The notes under the pieces: model-generated
Told to the model about the DNA's origin: nothing
The model's database searches: none
The model's input: only the letters and a program-made list of their open reading frames with translations
Position numbers and translations under genes: made by a program
Assembly: GCF_002941025.1 (NCBI RefSeq)
Contig: NZ_PTJS01000001.1
Location: 4,588,001 to 4,652,000 of the forward strand
Source: Streptomyces sp. QL37
Lineage (GTDB): Bacteria; Actinomycetota; Actinomycetes; Streptomycetales; Streptomycetaceae
Length of the DNA: 64,000 nucleotides
Reading direction: 5' to 3'
Part shown: piece by piece, positions 49,804-58,638 of the stretch
Position numbering within the stretch: the first letter of the stretch is position 1
Layout: each line of letters opens with the position of its first letter

Positions 49804-50403
49804 ATGGCCCCAGCGCCCTCGTCGACGTACAGCGCCGTCACTCTGAACATCAACGGCGAGAAGCACACGCTGACCGTCGACCACCGCACCACCCTGCTCG
49901 ACGCCCTGCGCGAGCGTCTCGATCTCACCGGTACGAAGAAGGGCTGCGACCAGGGGCAGTGCGGTGCGTGCACCGTCCTGCTCGACAAACGCCGGGCCGT
50001 CGCCTGTCTGCAGCTGGCGGTGGCGGCCGAGGGCCGGGAGATCACCACCATCGAGGGCATAGCCGAGGGCGAGGAACTGCACCCCGTGCAGCAGGCGTTC
50101 CTCGACCTCGACGGCTTTCAGTGCGGTTACTGCACGCCTGGCCAGATCTGTTCGGCCGTCGCGGTGATCGAGGAACACGCCGCCGGCTGGCCGAGCGCCG
50201 TCACCGGTGACCTGAGTCCCGAGGCGGGGCCACCGCCGCTGACCGCCGACGAGGTGCGGGAGCGCATGAGCGGCAATCTCTGCCGCTGCGGTGCGTACGT
50301 GTCGATCGTGCAGGCGGTCGAACGCGCGGCCGGGATCCACGCGGAGGCCGTACGGGCCGATGAGGGTACGCAGGACGAGAAGCACGAGGGGGCCCCGGCA
50401 TGA
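49804..50403 (+). CDS. Aldehyde oxidoreductase [2Fe-2S] subunit (PaoA/XdhA-like)
   Basis: This 199-residue small subunit of a xanthine-oxidase-family enzyme has an N-terminal ferredoxin-like cluster motif GCDQGQCGACTVLLD and a second helical cluster domain with CGYCTPGQ and CRCGAY. It passes electrons from the molybdenum centre to FAD. There is no Tat signal, unlike E. coli PaoA, so the enzyme is cytoplasmic. It is the first gene of a four-gene operon; AAGAAGG precedes the ATG at 49804 and a 4-bp overlap joins it to the next gene. Confidence 0.92.
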   Translation: MAPAPSSTYSAVTLNINGEKHTLTVDHRTTLLDALRERLDLTGTKKGCDQGQCGACTVLLDKRRAVACLQLAVAAEGREITTIEGIAEGEELHPVQQAFLDLDGFQCGYCTPGQICSAVAVIEEHAAGWPSAVTGDLSPEAGPPPLTADEVRERMSGNLCRCGAYVSIVQAVERAAGIHAEAVRADEGTQDEKHEGAPA

Positions 50404-51392
50404 GGGAGTTCGGATATGAACGCGCGGTCGACGTCTCCGGCGCACTCGCGCTGCTCGACGCCGACCCGGACGCCCGGTTCCTCGGCGGTGGCACCAATCT
50501 CGTCGACCTGATGAAGACCGGCGTCGAGCGGCCCGCCAGGCTCGTCGACGTACGTGAACTCCCCCTGGACCGGGTCGAGGTGACCGAGGACGGTGGGCTG
50601 CGCATCGGTGCGACGGTCACCAACAGCGACCTCGCGGCGCACCCCGATGTGCGCCGGAGCTACCCGGCGCTGACCCAGGCGGTGCTGGCCGGCGCCTCCG
50701 GGCAGCTGCGCAACATGGCCACCGTCGGGGGGAACCTGTTGCAGCGGACCCGCTGCGGCTACTTCGCGGACGTGGCCAGGCCGTGCAACAAGCGCGTCCC
50801 CGGCAGTGGCTGTCCCGCGATCGAGGGCGAGCACCACAACCACGCGATCCTGGGAGCCTCCGGCCACTGCGTGGCCACCAGCCCTTCCGACATGGGTGTG
50901 GCGCTGACGGCCTTCGACGCCGTGGTCGAGTACGAGACGGCCGACGGGCCGGGCCGGCTGCCGCTCGCCGAGTTCTACCTGCCGGTGGGGGACACCCCGC
51001 ACCGGGAGACCGCTCTTCCGGCGGGCGCGCTGATCACCGGCGTGACCCTGCCGCCCGCCCCGGTGGCGGTCAGCTCCCGCTACCGCAAGGTGCGCGAGCG
51101 GGCGTCGTACGCCTTCGCGATCGGCTCGATCGCGGCCGCGCTCGACGTCCGTGACGGTGTCGTGCACGAGGTGCGGCTGGCCTTCGGGGCCGTCGCCTCC
51201 CGGCCGTGGCGGGCCGTCGCGGCCGAACAGGCCCTGACCGGCGGGCCGGCCTCCGCAGCGGCCTTCGCCGCCGCGGCGGATGCGGAACTGGCGGCCGCCC
51301 GGCCGCTGCCGGGCAACGCGTACAAGGTGACGCTGATGCGCAACCTCGTCGTCGCCGTGCTCAGCGAACTCACCGAGGAGGCCACCCGATGA
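50400..51392 (+). CDS. Aldehyde oxidoreductase FAD/[4Fe-4S] subunit (PaoB/YagS-like)
   Basis: This 330-residue FAD subunit has FAD-binding motifs FLGGGTNLVDLMK (about residues 28-40) and GQLRNMATVGGNLLQ. An inserted loop RTRCGYFADVARPCNKRVPGSGCPA has three visible Cys and matches the extra [4Fe-4S] cluster of E. coli PaoB (YagS) and 4-hydroxybenzoyl-CoA reductase. That loop is what separates this from ordinary xanthine dehydrogenase. It overlaps both neighbours by 4 bp, so expression is coupled. Confidence 0.9.
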   Translation: MREFGYERAVDVSGALALLDADPDARFLGGGTNLVDLMKTGVERPARLVDVRELPLDRVEVTEDGGLRIGATVTNSDLAAHPDVRRSYPALTQAVLAGASGQLRNMATVGGNLLQRTRCGYFADVARPCNKRVPGSGCPAIEGEHHNHAILGASGHCVATSPSDMGVALTAFDAVVEYETADGPGRLPLAEFYLPVGDTPHRETALPAGALITGVTLPPAPVAVSSRYRKVRERASYAFAIGSIAAALDVRDGVVHEVRLAFGAVASRPWRAVAAEQALTGGPASAAAFAAAADAELAAARPLPGNAYKVTLMRNLVVAVLSELTEEATR

Positions 51393-53518
51393 CCACCACC
51401 ACGACCGGGACCAGGGCGGCCAAGGCCGTCGGCACCGCGCACACCCGTGTGGAGGGCCGCGAGAAGGTCACCGGGGCGGCCCGCTACGCGGGCGAGATCC
51501 CCTTCGCCGGGCTCGCGCACGGGTGGCTGGTGCTGTCGACGATCACCCGTGGCCGTATCCGTTCGGTGGAGACGGACGCGGTCCTGGGGATGCCGGGGGT
51601 CCTCATGGTCCTGCACCACGGGAACGCCCCTCGGGTCGACACGGACTACACCAACATGCTCGGTATGCCGCCGGACCCGACCGTCGCCGTCTTCCAGCAC
51701 GACCGGGTGCCGCACGCGGGCTGGCCGGTCGCGCTGGTGGTGGCCGAGACCTCCGAGCAGGCCCGGGAGGCCGCCGAGGCGCTGGAGGTGCGGTACGAGG
51801 AGGAGCCGCACGACGTCGCCTTCGCCGGTGAGCACCCGGACGCGTACGCGAGCCCCGGCCCCGCCGGACCGGGTGTGGAGGAGAAGGGGGACCTGGAGGC
51901 CGAGCTCGCGGCGTCCGCCGTCGTCCTGGACGCCGAGTACTCCACGCCGGAGGAGCACCACAACTCGATGGAGCCGCATGCGGCGACCGCCCTGTGGGAC
52001 GGCGGCCGGCTGGAGGTCGTGGACTCCAACCAGGGCACCGTGTGGGTGGCGGGTGAGCTCGCGAACCTCTTCTCGCTCGATCCGGCCTCGGTGCACGTGC
52101 GGTCCGAGCACGTCGGGGGCGGCTTCGGGAGCAAGGGTGTCCGTGCGCACCAGGTGGCCGCGGTGATGGCGGCCACCGCCCTGTCGCGCCCGGTGCGGGT
52201 GGTCATGACGCGGCGTCAGGTGTTCTCGCTCGCTGGCTACCGGAGCCCGACGACCCAGCGGGTCCGGCTCGGCGCCGACGCCGAGGGACGGTTCCGCGCG
52301 CTGGAGCACCGCTGCCTGAGTCTCACCTCGACGGTGTACGACTTCGTCGAGTCGGGGGCCGGGCCGGCCCGGGTGATGTACGACGCGCCCGCCCACCACA
52401 CCGCCAACCGGGTCGTACGGCTCGATGTGCCGAGTCCGACGTTCATGCGTGCGCCTGGTGAGGCGCCCGGGTCGTTCGCGCTGGAGTCGGCGCTCGACGA
52501 GCTCGCCGAGAAGTGCGGCATCGATCCGATCGAGCTGCGTCTGCGCAACGAGCCCGAGGTGGGGCCGGTCTCCGGGCTGCCGTTCGCCACCCGCAATCTG
52601 CCCGCCTGTTTCCGGGAGGGTGCCCGCAGGTTCGGCTGGGCCGACCGGGATCCGCGTCCGGGTGTGCGCCGGGACGGGCGCTGGCTGCTCGGTACGGGGA
52701 CGGCCGCGGCGTCCTTCGGCGCGGGCGCGATGCCGTCGACGGCGGCCGTGACCGCGGAGGCCGACGGCACGTTCACCGTGCGGATCAACGCGGCGGACAT
52801 CGGCACGGGGGCACGGACGGCGCTCACCCTGGTCGCGGCCGACGCCCTGGAGGTGCCGACCGGCCGGGTGCGCGTACGGATCGGGGACAGTGACTTCGGC
52901 CAGGCGATGATCGCCGGCGGCTCGATGGGCACCCGGTCGTGGGCGTGGGCGGTCACCGCCGCGGCCGACGAGCTGCGGGAGCGGCTCGCCCTGAGCGGGA
53001 CCGTCCCGCCGGAGGGCATCACGGTGCGGTCGGACACGACCGAGGCGATCGGGGCCCTCGCGCAGAAGGAGCGGCACTCCTTCGGGGCGCAGTTCGCCGA
53101 AGTGGCCGTGGACGTGGCGACGGGCGAGGTGCGGGTGCGCCGCATGCTCGGCGTCTTCGCCGCCGGACGGATCGTCAACCCGCTCACGGCCCGTGGTCAG
53201 TTCGTCGGCGGGATGACCTGGGGCATCTCCATGGCTCTGCACGAGGAGGCGGTCAGGGACGGGAACACCGGCGCCCTCTACGGTGCCGATCTCGCGGGCT
53301 ATCACGTCGCCACGAACGCCGATGTGCCGGTGATCGAGGCGGACTGGGTGGACGACTTCGACCCGGACGACCCGGTGGGGATCAAGGGCATCGGCGAGAT
53401 CGGGATCGTGGGGGCGGCGGCGGCGATCGCCAACGCCGTCTGGCACGCGACGGGTGTGCGTCACCGCTCCCTGCCGATCAGGCCCGACCGTGTCCTCACG
53501 GCAGGCCCGCATGCTTGA
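51389..53518 (+). CDS. Aldehyde oxidoreductase molybdenum-binding subunit (PaoC/YagR-like)
   Basis: This 709-residue catalytic subunit of the xanthine oxidase family has VGGGFGSKGV at the cofactor-binding Gly-rich loop. MRAPGEAPGSFALESALDELA, GTGARTALTLVAADAL and the C-terminal catalytic Glu in GIKGIGEIGIVGAAAAIANAV follow. It oxidises an aldehyde (or a related heterocycle) at the molybdopterin cytosine dinucleotide cofactor. It ends 8 bp inside the following XdhC gene. The substrate is unknown. Confidence 0.92.
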   Translation: MTTTTTGTRAAKAVGTAHTRVEGREKVTGAARYAGEIPFAGLAHGWLVLSTITRGRIRSVETDAVLGMPGVLMVLHHGNAPRVDTDYTNMLGMPPDPTVAVFQHDRVPHAGWPVALVVAETSEQAREAAEALEVRYEEEPHDVAFAGEHPDAYASPGPAGPGVEEKGDLEAELAASAVVLDAEYSTPEEHHNSMEPHAATALWDGGRLEVVDSNQGTVWVAGELANLFSLDPASVHVRSEHVGGGFGSKGVRAHQVAAVMAATALSRPVRVVMTRRQVFSLAGYRSPTTQRVRLGADAEGRFRALEHRCLSLTSTVYDFVESGAGPARVMYDAPAHHTANRVVRLDVPSPTFMRAPGEAPGSFALESALDELAEKCGIDPIELRLRNEPEVGPVSGLPFATRNLPACFREGARRFGWADRDPRPGVRRDGRWLLGTGTAAASFGAGAMPSTAAVTAEADGTFTVRINAADIGTGARTALTLVAADALEVPTGRVRVRIGDSDFGQAMIAGGSMGTRSWAWAVTAAADELRERLALSGTVPPEGITVRSDTTEAIGALAQKERHSFGAQFAEVAVDVATGEVRVRRMLGVFAAGRIVNPLTARGQFVGGMTWGISMALHEEAVRDGNTGALYGADLAGYHVATNADVPVIEADWVDDFDPDDPVGIKGIGEIGIVGAAAAIANAVWHATGVRHRSLPIRPDRVLTAGPHA

Positions 53519-54656
53519 CATCGCCGGTGAGCTGGCGCGTTGGGCCGAGGAGGGGAGGGAGTTCGCCGTGGCGACCGTCGTGGCCGTCGGCGGCAGCGCG
53601 CCGCGTGGTCCGGGTGCGGCCCTCGCCGTCGACAGCGAGGGCACGGCCGTCGGTTCGGTCTCCGGCGGGTGTGTGGAGGGGGCGGTGTACGACCTGTGCG
53701 TCCAGGCGCTGGAGGACGGCGGGACCGTCGTCGAACGGTTCGGCTACAGCGACGAGGACGCCTTCGCGGTCGGGCTGACCTGTGGCGGGGTCATCGATGT
53801 CATGGTCACCCCGTTCGACGCGCGGTCGCCTGCCCGGGAGGTGGTCCGGTCGGCGCTGTCGGCCGCCGCCTCGGGTGAACCCACGGCCCTCGCCCGGATC
53901 GTCCGCGGCCCGGCCGAACTCCTGGGCCGGGCGCTGCTGGTGCGCTCCGACGGGTCGTACGAGGGGTCGTACGGCAGCGGTTCCGCGGAGCTGGACCGGG
54001 AGGCGGCGGCCGAGGCGCGGGCGATGCTGGACGCGGGAAGCACCGGCACCCTCGACCTGGCGGAGGACGGAACGCACTGCCCGGGCGGTCTCACGCTTCT
54101 CGTGGAGTCGAATGTGCCCCCGCCTCGCATGATCGTGTTCGGCGCGATCGACTTCGCCGCGGCGCTGGTGCGCGCGGGCAAGTTCCTCGGCTATCACGTC
54201 ACGGTGTGCGATGCCCGTCCCGTCTTCGCCACCCGGGCCCGGTTCCCCGAGGCGGACGAGCTGGTCGTGGACTGGCCGCACCGCTATCTGCGGCGCACCG
54301 CGACCGATGGGCGTACGGTCCTGTGCGTGCTCACGCACGACGCCAAGTTCGACGTCCCCCTGCTGAAGCAGGCCTTGCGGATGCCGGTCGCGTTCGTCGG
54401 AGCGATGGGTTCGCGCCGGACCCATGCGGACCGTGACCGGAAGCTGCGGGAGGCGGGGCTCCAGGAGGGCGAGCTGGCGCGGCTCAGGTCGCCGATAGGC
54501 CTCGACCTCGGGGCGCGTACGCCGGAGGAGACGGCCCTGTCCATCGCGGCGGAGATCGTCGCGTCCCGGCGGGGCGGGTCGGGTGCTCCCCTCACGGGTT
54601 CGGCGACGCCGATCCACCACGACGGGAGGCGGCCGGCCGGGGCGGAGGCCGCCTGA
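53511..54656 (+). CDS. XdhC/CoxI-family molybdenum cofactor insertion chaperone (PaoD-like)
   Basis: This 381-residue protein has an N-terminal CoxI domain (VATVVAVGGSAPRGPGAALAVDSEGTAVGSVSGGCVEGAV with the conserved Cys) and a C-terminal Rossmann XdhC domain (MIVFGAIDFAAALVRAGKFLGYHVTVCDAR then AFVGAMGSRRTHADR). It sulphurates or inserts the molybdenum cofactor into its partner enzyme. It overlaps the catalytic subunit gene by 8 bp. Together the four genes match the paoABCD order. Confidence 0.9.
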   Translation: MLDIAGELARWAEEGREFAVATVVAVGGSAPRGPGAALAVDSEGTAVGSVSGGCVEGAVYDLCVQALEDGGTVVERFGYSDEDAFAVGLTCGGVIDVMVTPFDARSPAREVVRSALSAAASGEPTALARIVRGPAELLGRALLVRSDGSYEGSYGSGSAELDREAAAEARAMLDAGSTGTLDLAEDGTHCPGGLTLLVESNVPPPRMIVFGAIDFAAALVRAGKFLGYHVTVCDARPVFATRARFPEADELVVDWPHRYLRRTATDGRTVLCVLTHDAKFDVPLLKQALRMPVAFVGAMGSRRTHADRDRKLREAGLQEGELARLRSPIGLDLGARTPEETALSIAAEIVASRRGGSGAPLTGSATPIHHDGRRPAGAEAA

Positions 54657-54683
54657 GCGGAGGCGGGCCGTGTCGCGGGTCGG

Positions 54684-56084
54684 TCAGTGCCGGCCGGCGA
54701 TGCGGTCCGCCGCCTTGGCGATGCGGTCGGTGCCGAGGCGAGGTGAGGAGGCTTCGCGGCGGTCGGCGGCGCGGTAGGCGGCGTAGAGGCTGTGGACGCC
54801 GAGCCAGCGGAGGGGTTCGGGTTCCCAGCGGCGGACCTTGTGGTTGACCCAGGGCAGGGCCGTGAGGTCGGTGGGGCCGGCCTGCCCGGAGTCCTGCTGG
54901 ATCAGGTCGCGCAGGGTGCGGGCCGCGAGGTTGGCGGTGGCGACGCCGGAGCCGACGTAGCCGCCGGCCCAGCCGAGGCCGGTGGAGCGGTCGAGGGTGA
55001 CGGTGGCGCACCAGTCGCGGGGGACGCCGAGCACGCCGGACCAGGCGTGGTCGATGCGGGCCCCGGCGGTGGTGGGGAAGAAGCGGACGAGCAGGTCGCG
55101 GAGGGCCTCGATGGTGGCGGGCCGGGTGCGTCCGTCGTGGTCGGTGGCCGAGCCGTATCGGTAGGGGACGCCCCGGCCGCCGAGGGCGATGCGGTCGTCG
55201 GCGGTGCGCTGGGCGTACATGTAGGCGTGGGCCATGTCGCCGAGGGTCTCGCGGCCTTCCCAGCCGATGGTGTCCCAGAGGGCCTCGGGCAGGGGCTCGG
55301 TGACGATCATGGAGGAGTTCATGGGGAGCCAGGTGCGCTTCTGGCCCTTGAGGCCCGCGGTGAAGCCTTCGGTGCAGCGCAGTACGTAGGGGGCGCGGAC
55401 CGTGCCGTAGGGGGTGACGGCGTGCTTGGGTTTGATCTCGGTGACGGGTGTCGACTCGTGGATGGTGACGCCGAGGGCTTCGACGGTGTCGGCGAGCCCC
55501 TTGACCAGTTTGGCGGGGTGCAGGCGCGCGCCGTGCGGGGTCCAGCTGGAGCCGACGGCTCCGGAGACGCGGATGCGTTCGGCGGTCTCGCGGGCTCCGC
55601 GCAGGACGCGGTCGGTCTCGCCGAAGGCGATCTCGACGGAGTGGAAGTCCTTGAGGCGGGCGAGCTGCGAGGGGGTGTGGGCGACTTCGAGGACGCCGCC
55701 GTGGTGGATGTCGGCGTCGATCTTCTCCTCGCCGGCGATGCGGATGACCTCGCCGACGGTGTCGTTCATGGCCTGCTGGAGGCGGACCGCGGCGTCGTGG
55801 CCGTGCAGTCCGGCGTAGCGGTCGCGGCCGGCGATGCCGTTGTAGAGCCAGCCGCCGTTGCGGCCGGAGGCGCCGTAGCCGCAGAACCTGGCTTCCAGGA
55901 CGGTGATGTTGAGGAAGGGGACGGCTTTCTTGAGGTAGTAGGCCGTCCAGAGTCCGGTGTAGCCGCCGCCGACGATGCAGACGTCGGCGCTGGTGTCGCC
56001 GGGCAGGGGTTCGCGTGGGGCGGGGGTGCCCTCGTGCGCGTACCAGAAGGATACGCCGCCGTTGACCGTGCTGACGGTGCTCAT
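54684..56084 (-). CDS. DAO-family FAD-dependent amine/amino-acid oxidase
   Basis: This 466-residue oxidase has the dinucleotide motif VCIVGGGYTGLWTAYYLKK (about residues 35-53), then GASGRNGGWLYNGIAG, the group signature also seen in gamma-glutamylputrescine oxidase. C-terminal GLGWAGGYVGSGVATANLAARTL is the second flavin loop. It probably oxidises a primary or secondary amine to an aldehyde or imine. The next-door Pao-like aldehyde oxidoreductase (converging, 28 bp away) could consume such an aldehyde, but this is a guess. Confidence 0.88.
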   Translation of the reverse strand: MSTVSTVNGGVSFWYAHEGTPAPREPLPGDTSADVCIVGGGYTGLWTAYYLKKAVPFLNITVLEARFCGYGASGRNGGWLYNGIAGRDRYAGLHGHDAAVRLQQAMNDTVGEVIRIAGEEKIDADIHHGGVLEVAHTPSQLARLKDFHSVEIAFGETDRVLRGARETAERIRVSGAVGSSWTPHGARLHPAKLVKGLADTVEALGVTIHESTPVTEIKPKHAVTPYGTVRAPYVLRCTEGFTAGLKGQKRTWLPMNSSMIVTEPLPEALWDTIGWEGRETLGDMAHAYMYAQRTADDRIALGGRGVPYRYGSATDHDGRTRPATIEALRDLLVRFFPTTAGARIDHAWSGVLGVPRDWCATVTLDRSTGLGWAGGYVGSGVATANLAARTLRDLIQQDSGQAGPTDLTALPWVNHKVRRWEPEPLRWLGVHSLYAAYRAADRREASSPRLGTDRIAKAADRIAGRH

Positions 56085-56143
56085 GTGTCCCCTGTTTGTC
56101 CGTGTGCAGACCGGTCGCTGGAGGGTACCTCTAGGCTCTGGGT

Positions 56144-57055
56144 GTGATCGACGTTCCGGGTGACCTGGCCGTGAATCTGAGTGAGCACAATGGCGCGGAG
56201 GGGAGGGCGTTCGCCGCCGCGTTGCCCGCGCTGGCCGGGAGGTTCCTGGACGGGTGGGGGCTGCGGCTCGACGGGGCGCCGATGTGCGGGATGTGCGCGC
56301 TGGTGCTTCCGGTGGTGCGGGAGGCGGACGGCCGCGGGGCGGCGCTGAAGCTTCAGATGGTGAACGCGGAGACGGTGGGGGAGCCGGTCGCGTTGCGGGT
56401 GTGGGGTGAGGCGGGCGCGGGGTCGGTGGGGCTGCTGGAGCACGACGCGGCGACGGGGACGATGCTGCTGGAACGGCTGGACGAGCGGCGGCCGTTGACC
56501 GACCTGCCGGACGCGCGGGTGGCGGTGCGGGTGCTCGCGGAGTCGTTGGCCCGGCTGGTGCGTGTGCCGGCTCCGCCGGGGATGCGGCGGCTGGAGGACC
56601 TCGCGGCGCGGATGCTGGCGGAGACGCCCGGGGCGGTCGGGGTGCTGGAGGACGCGGGCGAGCGGCGGCTGCTGCTGGACTGCGCGGCCGCGGTGCGGGA
56701 GGTGGCGGGGGAGCCGGGGGACCGCCTGTTGCACTGGGATCTGCATTACGCCAACGTCCTGGCCGGGCGCGCGGAGGAGGGCCGGGCGGGCGAGTGGGTG
56801 GTCCTGGATCCGAAGCCGCTGGCGGGCGACCCGGCGTTCGACCTCTTTCCGGCGCTGGACCAGAGGTGGGACGCGTCGGAGGTGCTCTGGCGGTTCGATC
56901 TGCTCTGCGGGGTGCTGGAGCTGGACCGGGAGCGGGCGAGGGCGTGGACGCTGGGGCGGGTGCTCCAGAACGCGCTGTGGGGGATCCGGCGGGGGAGGCC
57001 GCGGCTGTACGCGGACCATGCGGAGATCGCCCGGCAGTTGCTGGGGCGGGACTGA
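56144..57055 (+). CDS. Aminoglycoside 6-phosphotransferase/hydroxyurea-resistance kinase-like protein
   Basis: This 303-residue member of the APH_6_hur family has the catalytic loop LLHWDLHYANVLAG (HxDxxxxN), metal-binding WVVLDPKPLAGDPAFDL and ends RLYADHAEIARQLL. Family members phosphorylate streptomycin or hydroxyurea; the true substrate in this bacterium is unknown, and it may be self-protection. The GTG at 56144 follows TAGGCT (56132-56137) by 6 nt, so it is probably leaderless. Confidence 0.88.
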   Translation: MIDVPGDLAVNLSEHNGAEGRAFAAALPALAGRFLDGWGLRLDGAPMCGMCALVLPVVREADGRGAALKLQMVNAETVGEPVALRVWGEAGAGSVGLLEHDAATGTMLLERLDERRPLTDLPDARVAVRVLAESLARLVRVPAPPGMRRLEDLAARMLAETPGAVGVLEDAGERRLLLDCAAAVREVAGEPGDRLLHWDLHYANVLAGRAEEGRAGEWVVLDPKPLAGDPAFDLFPALDQRWDASEVLWRFDLLCGVLELDRERARAWTLGRVLQNALWGIRRGRPRLYADHAEIARQLLGRD

Positions 57056-57087
57056 GGCGCGGGGGGCCGCATGTCTAGGCTGCCCCC

Positions 57088-57564
57088 ATGATTCGCGTAG
57101 CCACTCCTGAAGACGTCCCCGCCATCCATGCCATGGTCCGTGAGCTCGCCGAGTACGAGAAGGCGCTCGACGAGGCGAATGCCACCGAGGAGCAGCTGCG
57201 CGAGGCCCTCTTCGGTGAGCGGCCCGCCGCGTACGCGCATGTCGCGGTGGCGGACGACGACGGCGCGGTGGTCGGGTTCGCGCTGTGGTTCCTCAACTTC
57301 TCGACGTGGCGCGGGGTGCACGGGGTGTATCTGGAGGACCTGTACGTGCGCCCCGAGCGGCGCGGCGGCGGCTACGGGAAAGCGCTGCTGACGGAGCTGG
57401 CGCGCATCTGTGTGGAGCGCGGTTACGGGCGTCTGGAGTGGTCGGTGCTGAACTGGAACGCCCCGTCCATCGCGTTCTACGAGTCGCTGGGCGCGCGTCC
57501 CCAGGACGAGTGGACGGTGTACCGGTTGACGGACGGGGCGCTGGCGGAGCTCGGGGCGGCCTGA
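57088..57564 (+). CDS. GNAT acetyltransferase, diamine/thialysine (SSAT-like) type
   Basis: This 158-residue protein begins MIRVATPEDVPAIHAMVRELAEYEK and carries the acetyl-CoA motif LEDLYVRPERRGGGYGKALL (about residues 77-96) and RLEWSVLNWNAPSIAFYESLGA with the SSAT-type catalytic Tyr near residue 131. SSAT-like proteins acetylate polyamines or thialysine. The ATG follows TAGGCT (57076-57081) by 6 nt. The small gap to the phosphotransferase gene (32 bp) and own promoter suggest independent expression. Confidence 0.9.
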   Translation: MIRVATPEDVPAIHAMVRELAEYEKALDEANATEEQLREALFGERPAAYAHVAVADDDGAVVGFALWFLNFSTWRGVHGVYLEDLYVRPERRGGGYGKALLTELARICVERGYGRLEWSVLNWNAPSIAFYESLGARPQDEWTVYRLTDGALAELGAA

Positions 57565-57572
57565 GGGGCCTT

Positions 57573-58562
57573 TCACGGTACGAGGACGACCTTGCCCACC
57601 GTGCCGCGGGTTTCGAGTGCGCGGTGGGCCTCGGCCGCTTCGGCGAGCGGGAAGCGCTGGACGGTGGGGCGGAGGCGGCCCGCGGCGGCTTCGGCGAGGG
57701 AGCGGGTTTCCAGGGCCCGCATGCCGCCGCCCTTCTCGATCATGGCGGGGCCCAGGACGCTGCGGGACGTGATGCCGCGTTCGGCGAGTTCCTTCTCGCC
57801 GAGGGCCGGTGTCCGCCCGCCGGAGGTGCCGTAGACGAGGTGCTGGCCGCCGGGGGCGAGCAGGTCGACGGCGGCGCGGGCGGTGATCCCGCCGACCGCG
57901 TCGAAGACGACGGTGGCGGGGCGGCCGAGGGCTTCGAGGTGGGAGCGGACGCGGCGCGGCCAGTCGGGGAGGGTGTAGTCGACGGCTAGGTCGGCTCCGT
58001 TCTCCGTGACCCGGGCGGTTTTGGCGGGTCCGCCGGCAAGGCCGACGACGGTGGCACCGGTGTTCTTGGCGTACTGGACGAGGAGCGTGCCGATGCCGCC
58101 GGCGGCTGCGGTGACGAGGGCGACGGAGCCGGGGCCGAGGTCGGTGAACTGCACGATGCCCAGGGTGGTGCGGCCGGTCCCGATCATGGCGACGGCCTCG
58201 GCCGCGTCGAGGCCGGCGGGGAGCGGGTGGAGCTTCTCGGCGTCGACTACGGCCAGTTCGGCGTAGCCGCCGGGGGCCGCACCGATGTGGGCGACGACTT
58301 CGCGGCCGAGCCAGGCGGGGTCGGTGCCCTCGCCGAGGGACTCGACGGTGCCCGCGATCTCGCGGCCCGGGATGGTCGGCAGATCGGCGGCGGTGATCGG
58401 GTAGGGGCCGGGTCTGCCTTCGCGGAGGTGGGTGTCCAGGAGGTGCACCCCGGCCGCGGCCACGGCGACGCGGACCTGGCCGGGGGCGGGGAGGGGGTCC
58501 TTGGTCCGCTCGTGGACGAGGTTCTCGGCGGGGCCGAAGGCGTGGAGGCGGATGGCGTGCAC
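57573..58562 (-). CDS. NADPH:quinone oxidoreductase-like zinc-free dehydrogenase
   Basis: This 329-residue MDR-superfamily protein has an N-terminal GroES-like domain and a Rossmann NADPH site TAAAGGIGTLLVQYAKNTGATVVG (about residues 150-173). Typical catalytic-zinc ligands are missing, which places it in the quinone oxidoreductase group. It reduces quinones or other enones with NADPH. The GTG at 58562 is used because GGGGAG lies 7 nt upstream. Confidence 0.88.
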   Translation of the reverse strand: MHAIRLHAFGPAENLVHERTKDPLPAPGQVRVAVAAAGVHLLDTHLREGRPGPYPITAADLPTIPGREIAGTVESLGEGTDPAWLGREVVAHIGAAPGGYAELAVVDAEKLHPLPAGLDAAEAVAMIGTGRTTLGIVQFTDLGPGSVALVTAAAGGIGTLLVQYAKNTGATVVGLAGGPAKTARVTENGADLAVDYTLPDWPRRVRSHLEALGRPATVVFDAVGGITARAAVDLLAPGGQHLVYGTSGGRTPALGEKELAERGITSRSVLGPAMIEKGGGMRALETRSLAEAAAGRLRPTVQRFPLAEAAEAHRALETRGTVGKVVLVP

Positions 58563-58638
58563 GGTGGGGCTCCCCGGGTGGCGGTGTGGTGGCCGGTGAC
58601 TGGTGCTCTCCACCCTCCGACCTCAAGGGCGCTTGAGG

